Origin: Vulcanimicrobiota bacterium
GTDB lineage: Bacteria; Vulcanimicrobiota; Vulcanimicrobiia; Vulcanimicrobiales; Vulcanimicrobiaceae
Direction: 5' to 3'
NCBI GenBank assembly: GCA_014304965.1
Contig: JACRTZ010000240.1
Span: forward strand, 1-7,719
Length of the DNA: 7,719 nt
Part shown: positions 1 to 6,408 of the stretch, one piece after another
Layout: the number at the start of each line of letters is the position of its first letter
Position numbering within the stretch: position 1 is the stretch's first letter
Notes under the pieces: model-generated
The model's input: only the letters and a program-made list of their open reading frames with translations
Database searches by the model: none
What the model was told of the DNA's origin: nothing
Made by a program: the position numbers and the translations under genes

Positions 1-726
1 GAAGATCCGCGCGACGCGCTGGAGGACGCCGAACGCGTTCACATCGTTCTCTCCGACGACCACGCCGTAGATGCGTTGCTGGAGCGCATCGCCCCCGCGA
101 TTCCGCGCAGCGCCATCGTGGTCGATCATACGACCGTCGCGCCTCAGCCTACGGCGACGCGCTGCGAACGTCTCGAGGCGCAGGGCGTCGAATTCTTGCA
201 TGCGCCGGTCTTCATGGGTCCCCAGTCCTGCCGCGAAGGTTCGGGCATGATGATGGCCGCGGGTCCGCGCGGACGCTTCGAGCGCATGGAAGCCGCGCTC
301 GCTGCGATGACGGGCAACCTGTGGTACGTCGGCGAGCGCAACGACAAGGCCGCCGCGCTCAAGTTGCTCGGCAACAATATGATCTTTTTCATGAGTGCAG
401 GTTTGGCGGACGGCTACAATATGATGCGCGCCGTGAACCTCGATCCGATGGAAGCCTTCGAACTGTTCGAGCACTTCAAGGTTGGAAACTCCGTCCAATT
501 TCGCGGGAAGGCGATGGCGGAAGGGAAGTTCACGCCCGTTTCATTCGAACTGACGATGGCACGGAAGGACGCGCGCCTAATGCAAGAGACCGCCGAAAAC
601 GGCGGCCTGCGCTTGGCGGCGCTTCCCGCCATCGGAGCGCGCATGGACGAGTTGATTGCCCAGGGGCGCGGCAGCGAGGATTTCACGATCATCGGCGCCG
701 ATCCGCGAGTCAAAGCAGCGCGGTAA
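1..726 (+). CDS. NAD(P)-dependent oxidoreductase, 3-hydroxyisobutyrate dehydrogenase-like (5' end missing)
   Basis: The frame is open from the first base, so the gene begins upstream; 241 residues are visible of about 290 usual for the family. The N-terminal Rossmann strand with GxGxxG is off the window. What remains starts late in the nucleotide-binding domain (HIVLSDDHAVDALL, then VVDHTTVAP, matching the family's D-x-S/T-T segment). Next comes a substrate loop (APVFMGPQSCREGSG) and the all-helical C-terminal domain with the expected catalytic lysine in ALKLLGNNM (visible residue 121) and the conserved Asn four residues on. MARKDARLM near residue 187 is the usual C-terminal KD motif. Family members oxidise beta-hydroxyacids or reduce small aldehydes in the cytosol; the substrate cannot be assigned here. 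The loop has MGP where classic 3-hydroxyisobutyrate dehydrogenases have SGG, so valine catabolism should not be assumed. It ends 5 bases from a convergent gene. Confidence 0.85.
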   Translation, partial: EDPRDALEDAERVHIVLSDDHAVDALLERIAPAIPRSAIVVDHTTVAPQPTATRCERLEAQGVEFLHAPVFMGPQSCREGSGMMMAAGPRGRFERMEAALAAMTGNLWYVGERNDKAAALKLLGNNMIFFMSAGLADGYNMMRAVNLDPMEAFELFEHFKVGNSVQFRGKAMAEGKFTPVSFELTMARKDARLMQETAENGGLRLAALPAIGARMDELIAQGRGSEDFTIIGADPRVKAAR

Positions 727-731
727 GGTCG

Positions 732-1241
732 CTAGTCGGCGAAGTCTTCGACGAAGATTTCGCCGCGCTCGGTCGCGACCGCGACGATGCCCACCCGGCT
801 GAAATGCGGCTCGAGCATGTTCTCGCGGTGATCGTTCGAGCGCCACAGCAGCTTATGCGCGGAAGGCTGGTCCACGTCTAGGGCGAGATTTTCGCCCGCC
901 CAGCCGTACTTGAAGCCGAATTTGTCCATGCGATCGAAGGGGGTGGCGCCCTCCGGCGTATTGTGGCCGAAGTACCGGCGCGTCACCATGTCCACCGCGT
1001 GCGAGCGTGCGATGGCGCACAGGTCGCTGTCCATCCGCACGGGCGCGAGGCCCGTCCGCGCGCGGGCGGCGTTGAGGTCGCGCAGCATCGCGGCGGCATC
1101 GGCCTGGCGCTCGGCGACGTGCGACGCCGAGAGATTCAGCTTGACCGAGGTCTCGGTTTCGCCGGCAGGCATCGAAACGATCGGCGTTCTCTCCGGCCCC
1201 GATAGCAGAAGACCTGACGCGAATAGCAGCGTGTCGAGCAT
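732..1241 (-). CDS. CAP/SCP1-domain protein (YkwD-like), probably exported
   Basis: A 169-residue protein, nearly all a bacterial CAP (cysteine-rich secretory/antigen 5/PR-1) domain from about residue 50. Family motifs appear in order: LNAARARTGLAPV, then RYFGHNTPEG (His93), WAGENLA (Glu117), SNDHRENML (His138) and the closing FVEDFAD. The two His and the Glu are the usual cavity residues. The N-terminus (LDTLLFASGLLLSG) is a short hydrophobic stretch without basic residues, so it is a weak signal peptide or anchor; bacterial CAP proteins are usually extracytoplasmic, but export here is inferred. ATG at 1241 is the only start in the frame, because an in-frame TAA lies about 50 bases upstream with no ATG, GTG or TTG between. 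No good ribosome site sits at normal spacing; a GGAGGG is more than 20 bases away. The biochemical role of bacterial CAP proteins is mostly unknown. It lies downstream of hppD on the same strand and shows no functional link to it. Confidence 0.85.
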   Translation of the reverse strand: MLDTLLFASGLLLSGPERTPIVSMPAGETETSVKLNLSASHVAERQADAAAMLRDLNAARARTGLAPVRMDSDLCAIARSHAVDMVTRRYFGHNTPEGATPFDRMDKFGFKYGWAGENLALDVDQPSAHKLLWRSNDHRENMLEPHFSRVGIVAVATERGEIFVEDFAD

Positions 1242-1304
1242 ACTGAACGTATCGGCTCGGAACGCCCTCCGGGAACAGCAAAACGGCGCTTATGCAAGTC
1301 ACCT

Positions 1305-1339
1305 CACATCAACGCCGTCGTTGCGGAAAGTGTGATGTG
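1305..1339 (-). other. candidate stem-loop after hppD (possible terminator or operator)
   Basis: CACATCA at 1305-1311 and TGATGTG at 1333-1339 are perfect 7-base inverted repeats separated by 21 bases. They begin 7 bases beyond the hppD stop, in the 105-base gap before the CAP-domain gene. A short inner pairing (CCG/CGG) is possible in the loop. There is no T-run after the stem on either strand, so it is not a classic intrinsic terminator. It could equally be a protein-binding site for the CAP gene or chance. Confidence 0.3.
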
Positions 1340-1346
1340 GCGGGGT

Positions 1347-2486
1347 TTACAAATTCCCGCGTTTCCCCTGTTCCTCTTCGATGGCCACGAAGAGCGCTTT
1401 AAAGTTGCCCTTGCCGAACGACAAGCTTCCTCGACGCTGGATGATTTCGAAGAAGAGCGTCGGCCGGTCTTGGAGCGGCTTGGTGAAAATCTGCAGCATG
1501 TAGCCGAGGTCGTCGCGATCCACGAGAATCGAAAGCTCGCGCAGCACCTCGACGGCCTCGTCGATCTTTCCGACCCGCGCCTCCAAGACGTCGTAGTAGC
1601 TCGCGGGAGTTTCTAGAAACTCGACCCCATTCGCGCGCAGCGCGCGCACTGCGGCCACGATGTCGTCGGTCGCGATTGCGACGTGCTGCACGCCGGCGCC
1701 TCGGTAAAAGTCGAGGTACTCCTCGATCTGCGAGCGCTTGAGCCCTTCGGCGGGCTCGTTGATCGGAAACTTCACGCGGTGCCGGTCGTCGGACATGACC
1801 TTTGAGCGGAGCGCGGTAAAGTCGGTCGAGATGTCTTTGTCGTCGAACGAGACCAGCTGCGAAAATCCGAAGGAGCGCGCGTAGTAATCGGTCCAGCGGT
1901 CCATCTCGTTCCAACCCACGTTGCCGACGCAATGATCCACCGCACGCAGGCCGGGTTGTGCGGCTGCACGGCGGCGACTCTCCGCGAGCCTGAACCCGGG
2001 CAAGAAGGTGCCGCGATACTCTTGGCGCTGAACGAACGTGTGCACCGTATCGCCGTACGTCGCGATCGTGGCCGTGACGACACTGCCGTGTTCGTCGCGT
2101 GCTTCGGCCGGTTCCGCAATCGCTTGCGCGCCGTGCGCGACGGCCTCGGCAAACGCTGCGCGAGCGTCCGGAACGCGCAGTGCGATGTCGCGAATGCCGT
2201 CGCCGTGAAGCGCCACGAACTTCGCGACCGGATCGTCGGGCGCAAGGGCGCTCGTCAGCACGAAGCGCAGATCGTTTTGCACGAGGTAGTACGACGCGCG
2301 TCCGGGGACGCCGGTTTCCGGTCCGGCGTAGCCGATAACGTCGAAGCCGAAAGCAGCGGCGTAATAATAGGCCGCCTGCTTCGCGTTGCCGACGTAGAAG
2401 TGCAGGTGGTCCCAATCCAAGAGTGCGAGCGCGCTCGCGCGGCCGGCGATTTCGGTAGCCACAGTACTCCGAGAGTTGGCGTTCAC
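1347..2486 (-). CDS. hppD: 4-hydroxyphenylpyruvate dioxygenase
   Basis: Converts 4-hydroxyphenylpyruvate and O2 to homogentisate and CO2 (EC 1.13.11.27), the second step of tyrosine breakdown, in the cytosol with non-haem Fe(II). The 379 residues match the usual 360-400. Two vicinal-oxygen-chelate halves are visible: the N-terminal half starts at WDHLHFYVGN (residue 25), the C-terminal half at AVDHCVGNVG (182). The iron ligands are His185, His268 (GVQHVAIAT) and Glu347 (FFEIIQRRG), with the spacing of characterised enzymes. The tail FGKGNFKALF...RGNL is typical of the family. The GTG start at 2486 has AAGG 10 bases upstream and overlaps (GTGA) the stop of the broken DUF2721-like frame, suggesting past or present translational coupling. 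It is downstream of hmgA on the same strand and probably co-transcribed with it. A GTG eight codons later is a less likely start. Confidence 0.97.
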   Translation of the reverse strand: MNANSRSTVATEIAGRASALALLDWDHLHFYVGNAKQAAYYYAAAFGFDVIGYAGPETGVPGRASYYLVQNDLRFVLTSALAPDDPVAKFVALHGDGIRDIALRVPDARAAFAEAVAHGAQAIAEPAEARDEHGSVVTATIATYGDTVHTFVQRQEYRGTFLPGFRLAESRRRAAAQPGLRAVDHCVGNVGWNEMDRWTDYYARSFGFSQLVSFDDKDISTDFTALRSKVMSDDRHRVKFPINEPAEGLKRSQIEEYLDFYRGAGVQHVAIATDDIVAAVRALRANGVEFLETPASYYDVLEARVGKIDEAVEVLRELSILVDRDDLGYMLQIFTKPLQDRPTLFFEIIQRRGSLSFGKGNFKALFVAIEEEQGKRGNL

Positions 2487-2681
2487 GGGTTCTGAACCTT
2501 GGGTGGACCGTTACGCATCGGGCGTTCCCGCCAAGCCCCCGCGCGATCGACGATGCGGGCGATGCGTAAGAGCGTCGAACTCACGAGCGAACCCGCGGGC
2601 AAGCACCAAGATCGCGGGCGTGAGCGACGCCGAAAGGATGGCAAGGTACCCTGCCCCGCCTTGACGCAATGCCGTCAGCAT
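2483..2681 (-). pseudogene. frameshifted, truncated DUF2721-like membrane protein
   Basis: The hmgA-hppD spacer reads as a membrane protein start. ATG at 2681 has GGTGAG just upstream (overlapping the hmgA TGA) and gives a hydrophobic segment, AILSASLTPAILVLA. That frame then degenerates into Arg/His-rich sequence and stops at 2511. Moving one base forward at the GGG of 2592-2594 (minus strand) restores sense: GSLVSSTLLRIARIVDRA. Joined, the two pieces resemble the first helix and the R-x-A-R-I-V-D-R-A hallmark that I recall for DUF2721 proteins, which have unknown function. The shifted frame ends with TGA at 2483, overlapping the hppD GTG. DUF2721 proteins are normally about 130-150 residues with further helices, so even when joined (about 65 residues) this is only the first part. 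The family match is from memory and the frameshift is inferred. A sequencing error could explain the shift but not the missing C-terminal part. Confidence 0.6.
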
Positions 2682-2688
2682 CGCGCGC

Positions 2689-3861
2689 TCACCGGCCGGC
2701 CCGCGCCGGCTCTTCGACCCACGAGCGGTAGTACGACGCGTCTTCGAGCGCCGCGGAATCCTCGGCAATGCCGAGCGGCGCGAACGTATCGACCATGATC
2801 GCGAGTTCGTCCGTTCCCGTCTTGCCGAGGCTCGCCTCGACCGCACCGGGTTGCGGCCCGTGCGGAGCGCCGGCGGCATGCAGGGTGATCGAACCTTCCT
2901 CGACGCCGCGCCGGCTCATGAAGTTTCCGCTGACGTAGTAGAGCACTTCGTCGCAATCCACGCTCGAATGATTGTACGGCACGGGAATCGCCAGGGGGTG
3001 ATAGTCGAACAGCCGCGGGACGAACACGCAGAACGCCGCGCCCGGGGCTTCGAAGGTTGCGTGCGAGGGTGGCGGCTGGTGGAGTTTTCCCGTCACCGGA
3101 GCGTATTCGTCCACGTTGAACGCATAGGGGAAGCAATAACCGTCCCAGCCGACGACGTCGAAGGGGTGGTTTTGCACGGTGTACGTTGCGAGCCTCGTGC
3201 CGTTGGCGACCCGCACTTCGAATTCGCCTTGCGCTTCGACGGGCGCCGCGAGCGCGGGCGCGCGAAAGTCGCGCTCGTAATAGGGCGCGTGTTCGGCAAG
3301 TTGGCCGAATTCGTTGCGAAACTTCTTGGGCGTGGTAATGTGGCCGCGGGACTCGTGCACGACCAGGCGAGTGGGCGCGTTCGGCGAGAGCGTGTAGGTC
3401 GTGCCGCAGGGAACCATCAGGTAATCGTGCGCCGTGTAATCGATCGTTCCGAACGGCGTCGCAAGCCGGCCGTCACCCTCGTGAACGAAGAGCAACTCGT
3501 CGCCGCCGGCATTCCGGTAGAAGTAGTTCATCGGCGCATCGACCTGCGCGATGGCGATCGTGATATCGTCGTTGCCGAGAACCGGGACCCGCGCCTCAAC
3601 GGCGTCGCCGTGCACGGCTGAACGTTTCGTCAGGAAGTGCCGATTGCGCACCGGTTCGTTCGGGACGAAGCGCGGCCGCTTGCGCCGCCATTCGCCGACA
3701 GCGAGCGTCGCGGTCGGCGGCCGCAAATGATAGAGCAGCGAGTACGCGCTCTCGAACCCCTTGGTCGAGAACAGTTCTTCAGCGTACAGGCCGCCATCGG
3801 GCCGCCTGAACTGGATGTGCCGCTTTGCCGGAAGCGAGCCCGCGCGTTGGTAGAAGGGCAT
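2689..3861 (-). CDS. hmgA: homogentisate 1,2-dioxygenase (short bacterial form)
   Basis: Opens the ring of homogentisate with O2 to give maleylacetoacetate (EC 1.13.11.5), using Fe(II) in the cytosol. At 390 residues it is shorter than the roughly 440 of the human or Pseudomonas enzymes but fits a shorter bacterial form. The N-terminus FYQRAGSLPAKRHIQF and the RPP of LLYHLRPPT are typical. The central cupin part has YRNAGGDELLFVHEG (about 115-129), and the hallmark NHPFDVVGWDGYCFPYAFN starts at 231. The expected iron ligands are His298 (PYNHSS), Glu305 (CDEVLYYVSG) and His334 (APHGPQPG). ATG at 3861 is chosen because homologs begin at this point. No convincing ribosome site precedes it; instead a GC-rich inverted repeat occupies 10-30 bases upstream. 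Another ATG 10 bases upstream is out of frame. It lies 85 bases after the exonuclease stop, and the DUF2721 remnant plus hppD follow. Confidence 0.96.
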   Translation of the reverse strand: MPFYQRAGSLPAKRHIQFRRPDGGLYAEELFSTKGFESAYSLLYHLRPPTATLAVGEWRRKRPRFVPNEPVRNRHFLTKRSAVHGDAVEARVPVLGNDDITIAIAQVDAPMNYFYRNAGGDELLFVHEGDGRLATPFGTIDYTAHDYLMVPCGTTYTLSPNAPTRLVVHESRGHITTPKKFRNEFGQLAEHAPYYERDFRAPALAAPVEAQGEFEVRVANGTRLATYTVQNHPFDVVGWDGYCFPYAFNVDEYAPVTGKLHQPPPSHATFEAPGAAFCVFVPRLFDYHPLAIPVPYNHSSVDCDEVLYYVSGNFMSRRGVEEGSITLHAAGAPHGPQPGAVEASLGKTGTDELAIMVDTFAPLGIAEDSAALEDASYYRSWVEEPARAGR

Positions 3862-3870
3862 GCTGCGCCA

Positions 3871-3891
3871 TTCGCGCCGGCCGGCCGCGAA
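3871..3891 (-). promoter_or_regulatory. inverted repeat in the hmgA leader, candidate operator or hairpin
   Basis: TTCGCG at 3871-3876 and CGCGAA at 3886-3891 are perfect 6-base inverted repeats around a 9-base centre that is itself self-complementary (CCGGCCGG). It ends 9 bases before the hmgA ATG, where a ribosome site would normally be, and no other ribosome site is visible. It could be a regulator site for homogentisate genes or an RNA hairpin limiting translation. In DNA this GC-rich, short palindromes also arise by chance. Confidence 0.3.
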
Positions 3892-3946
3892 CCCGCGCCG
3901 CTCACTCGACGGGCAAGCATGCAGGCTCTGCCGCTGCGTTAGCCCT

Positions 3947-4642
3947 CTAGCGTGCGTCCACCAATTGCGAGACGTGGGGCAGACCGAGGTTGTCGCGCAT
4001 CATGTTGATCAGGATGCAGCCCTGTTCGATCGCGTCGTCGAGCGCGACGTGGGTGTGCGGCAAGCCGTCGTCGATCCACTCTGCCGGATACTGGCGCTTA
4101 CCGACCTGACGGTATTGCTTTTTCATCACGGCAGCGGCGTAGCTGCGCAAATCGAGGCTCGCAAACCCGACCGGGCTCGAGCCGAGTTCGCGTTGAAAGT
4201 AATAGTAGAGAAAGGTAAAGTCGAATCCGCTCGGCGCGCCGCAGACGATAGGCTTTCCGAAGCGCTTGAGCTGTTCCAGCCATTCTCGGCACTCGACCAT
4301 GGCCGTGCGCGGCGACACGGGATTTTCGCGCGACTTGCGATACGCCTCCGCGTTTTCGGTGAGCGCCCACCACTGCGTCGTCCGCTCGTCGGTCCCCGCG
4401 CCATCGAGCAATTCGAGATTTCGCGTGAAGGTCCCGACCAAACGTTTTTCAATGGTGAAGGCCGCCAGTCCGAAACTCAGCATGGAGAAGAGGCCCGGGC
4501 ACGGACCGTTCGCTTCGATGTCGGCGGAAACGTAGATTTCCTGGGTCGGTTGTAATTGCTGTTCCTGTGCGATGGTGCTCTGTTGCGCGCCGCCGGAGGA
4601 AGCTCCCTGCGAGGAAACGAGCGCTTTCCTTCGCATTGACAT
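3947..4642 (-). CDS. DEDDh-type 3'-5' exonuclease (DnaQ/RNase T-like)
   Basis: A DnaQ-like 3'-5' exonuclease domain, recognised by its acidic metal ligands in order. Motif I is YVSADIEANGP (Asp41, Glu43, counted from ATG 4642), motif II is SGFDFTFLYYYF (Asp141), and motif III is HVALDDA (His198, Asp203, the H-x4-D of the DEDDh class). These bind two Mg2+ ions and cut nucleotides from 3' ends; whether RNA or DNA is the substrate cannot be told. Before the domain come about 35 polar, Ser/Gln-rich residues with no predicted fold. The frame stays open to 4828, but that stretch is antisense to fahA and looks like a shadow, so ATG 4642 (or ATG 4636 two codons on) is preferred. Neither has a strong ribosome site. 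It is divergent from fahA and precedes hmgA by 85 bases. No metabolic link to tyrosine breakdown is evident. Confidence 0.85.
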   Translation of the reverse strand: MSMRRKALVSSQGASSGGAQQSTIAQEQQLQPTQEIYVSADIEANGPCPGLFSMLSFGLAAFTIEKRLVGTFTRNLELLDGAGTDERTTQWWALTENAEAYRKSRENPVSPRTAMVECREWLEQLKRFGKPIVCGAPSGFDFTFLYYYFQRELGSSPVGFASLDLRSYAAAVMKKQYRQVGKRQYPAEWIDDGLPHTHVALDDAIEQGCILINMMRDNLGLPHVSQLVDAR

Positions 4643-4645
4643 CTC

Positions 4646-5944
4646 GTGCGCGCTTTCGATTCGACCACCGACCCGGCACTGCGATCTTGGCTCGATGTGG
4701 CGCCGGGCTCCGACTTTCCGATTCAAAATCTGCCGTTCGGCGTCTTCGTGCACGGCGCGCGCGACGTGGCCCCGCGCCTCGGCGTCGCAATCGGCGACAA
4801 GATTCTCGATCTCTCGGCAGTTGCGCACGCGGGGCTGCTCGACGACGCGATGCCCGAAGCGTTCGCGGTGTTTGCGGCGCCTTCACTCAACCGCTTGCTC
4901 GCGCGTGGTCGCGCGCCGTGGCGCGCGGTTCGGGAGCGTCTTTCGGCATTACTGAGCGCCGGCAATCGTGAGTTGCACGACGCCGGTGTAAGCGAGCGCG
5001 CGATCGTGGAGCGCGCCGGCGCGCGCTATCTACTCCCATTCGAGGTGGCGGACTACGTCGATTTCTACTCGTCGCGCGAGCACGCGACGAACCTCGGCAA
5101 GATCCTGCGGCCCGACACCGAGCCGCTGTTGCCCAATTGGAAATGGATTCCGATCGGCTACCACGGCCGGGCGGGGACGGTCGTCATCTCCGATACGCCG
5201 ATCGTGCGCCCGAACGGACAACGGAAGGCTCCCGACGCGACGGAACCGGCGTTCGGGCCCACCCGCATGCTTGACTTCGAGTTAGAGTTGGGATTCGTGA
5301 CCGGCAACGGGCCGGCGCTCGGCTCGCCGCTCGGCGTTGCCGCGTCGCGCGACGTGATTTTCGGCGCGGTCATCGTCAACGATTGGAGCGCGCGCGACAT
5401 CCAAGGTTGGGAGTACGTGCCGCTCGGCCCGTTTCTCGGCAAGTCGTTCGCCACGTCGGTCTCGCCGTGGGTGGTGACCCTGGATGCGCTCGCGCCGTTC
5501 CGCGTTGAGGGTCCCGCGCAGTCACCACCGGCGCTGGAGTACCTTCGCGCCGCCGAACCTCGCAATTACGACATCGCGCTTGCCGTCGAGCTCGTCTCGG
5601 CCAAGATGGACGCGAAGTCGGCCCAAACGATCTCGCGGACGAACGCACGCGGCTTGTATTGGAGCGTCGCTCAGCAACTCGCGCATTTGGCAAGCAACGG
5701 CGCAACCGTTCGTGCGGGCGATCTTTGTGCGACCGGTACCATTTCCGGCAGCGAGCCCGGCACCTACGGCAGCATGATCGAGTTGACGTGGCGCGGCGCG
5801 CGCCCGCTCCAGCTTGCGAACGGCGAAATGCGCGCGTTCTTGGAGGACGGCGATGCGGTGACGATGCGCGCGTCGTGCGATCGCGCCGGCGCCGCGCACA
5901 TCGGCTTCGGCTCCGTCTCCGGCCGCATTCTGCCCGCGCCCTAA
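4646..5944 (+). CDS. fahA: fumarylacetoacetase
   Basis: Hydrolyses 4-fumarylacetoacetate to fumarate and acetoacetate (EC 3.7.1.2), the last step of homogentisate breakdown. The 432 residues match the full-length family. The N-terminal domain starts with SDFPIQNLPFGVF (22-34). The catalytic domain has DFYSSREHATN with metal ligand Asp139 and catalytic His146, then FELELG (Glu212, Glu214), NDWSARDIQGWEY (Asp246), LGKSF (Lys266) and GTISGSEPGTYGSM near 364-377. Offsets from the known mouse residues are constant through Lys266, which supports the assignment. GTG 4646 is chosen because RSWLDVA before the DFPIQNLP block is typical of bacterial homologs, and an in-frame TGA at 4637 blocks any earlier start; GTG 4697 is the alternative. 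There is no clear ribosome site, and only 3 bases separate it from the divergent exonuclease start. Its 3' end overlaps the convergent acetyltransferase stop by 4 bases. Confidence 0.96.
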   Translation: MRAFDSTTDPALRSWLDVAPGSDFPIQNLPFGVFVHGARDVAPRLGVAIGDKILDLSAVAHAGLLDDAMPEAFAVFAAPSLNRLLARGRAPWRAVRERLSALLSAGNRELHDAGVSERAIVERAGARYLLPFEVADYVDFYSSREHATNLGKILRPDTEPLLPNWKWIPIGYHGRAGTVVISDTPIVRPNGQRKAPDATEPAFGPTRMLDFELELGFVTGNGPALGSPLGVAASRDVIFGAVIVNDWSARDIQGWEYVPLGPFLGKSFATSVSPWVVTLDALAPFRVEGPAQSPPALEYLRAAEPRNYDIALAVELVSAKMDAKSAQTISRTNARGLYWSVAQQLAHLASNGATVRAGDLCATGTISGSEPGTYGSMIELTWRGARPLQLANGEMRAFLEDGDAVTMRASCDRAGAAHIGFGSVSGRILPAP

Positions 5945-6408
5945 GAAAGAGAACGGCGCATGAACACCTGGGCTTCGGGGTGGTCGTGGTACGGCTTGCA
6001 GTCACGGTAGCCGCGCTTGCGGTACAGGGCAATGGCGTCGCGGAGCCGCGCAAGCGAATCGAGATAGACGTCAGCATAGCCTGACTCGCGCGCTAATGCT
6101 TCGAGCGCATCCAAGAGCGCCGCCGCTGCGCCGTGACCGCGCATCAGTGGACGAACGTACAGACGCTTGATTTCGCACGCTCCGGGCCTGCTCGCGATCG
6201 GCCGCAGTGCGACGGCGCCGGCGACGTGCTCATCGACGTGCACCAAGAACACCGCGCACGGATCGGCGAGATACGCTCGAATCGTTTCCGCATCGTCGCG
6301 TTCGCCGCCGGTGAGGCCGAGTTCGTCGAAGTATTCTGAGAACAGCGCGGCGACGACGTCGATATCGCGCTCGGTCGCCCGTCGCACCGCGACCGGGCCG
6401 GCGTTCAC
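5941..6408 (-). CDS. GNAT family N-acetyltransferase
   Basis: A 155-residue protein of the Gcn5-related acetyltransferase fold, which moves an acetyl group from acetyl-CoA to an amine. The N-terminal strand VAVRRATERDIDVVAALF is typical. Motif A, the CoA pyrophosphate loop, is seen at CEIKRLYVRPLMRGHGAAAALL (in pieces around residues 79-99, key R-G-H-G-A-A). The C-terminal YLDSLARLRDAIALYRKRGY is the usual motif B with the IxLYxKxGF pattern. The substrate is unknown. The frame is open to 6504, but that part lies over the CDGSH gene. GTG at 6408 is preferred because it overlaps the CDGSH stop as GTGA, has an AAGGCGGA stretch just upstream, and gives a standard GNAT N-terminus. It is last in the - strand operon and its stop overlaps the end of the convergent fahA. 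Confidence 0.88.
   Translation of the reverse strand: MNAGPVAVRRATERDIDVVAALFSEYFDELGLTGGERDDAETIRAYLADPCAVFLVHVDEHVAGAVALRPIASRPGACEIKRLYVRPLMRGHGAAAALLDALEALARESGYADVYLDSLARLRDAIALYRKRGYRDCKPYHDHPEAQVFMRRSLS

Noticed and set aside
1283..1318. ACGGCG...CGCCGT inverted repeat in the gap before the CAP gene
   Set aside because: Only 6 bases per arm with a 24-base loop, overlapping the better CACATCA/TGATGTG pair; likely chance in GC-rich DNA.
1399..2415. 338-residue open frame on - in another frame of hppD
   Set aside because: Extremely Arg-rich composition and complete overlap with hppD; a shadow frame.
2851..3621. 256-residue open frame on + opposite hmgA
   Set aside because: It lies within a certain gene on the other strand, is rich in Arg/Val/Gly, and shows no domain; it is a GC-driven shadow.
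4643..4828. N-terminal extension of the exonuclease frame by about 62 residues
   Set aside because: It is fully antisense to the conserved start of fahA, matches no domain, and Arg/Glu-rich open frames opposite genes are common at this GC; the ATG at 4642 already precedes the whole domain.
5376..6077. 233-residue open frame on - opposite the end of fahA
   Set aside because: Arg-rich shadow overlapping two supported genes.
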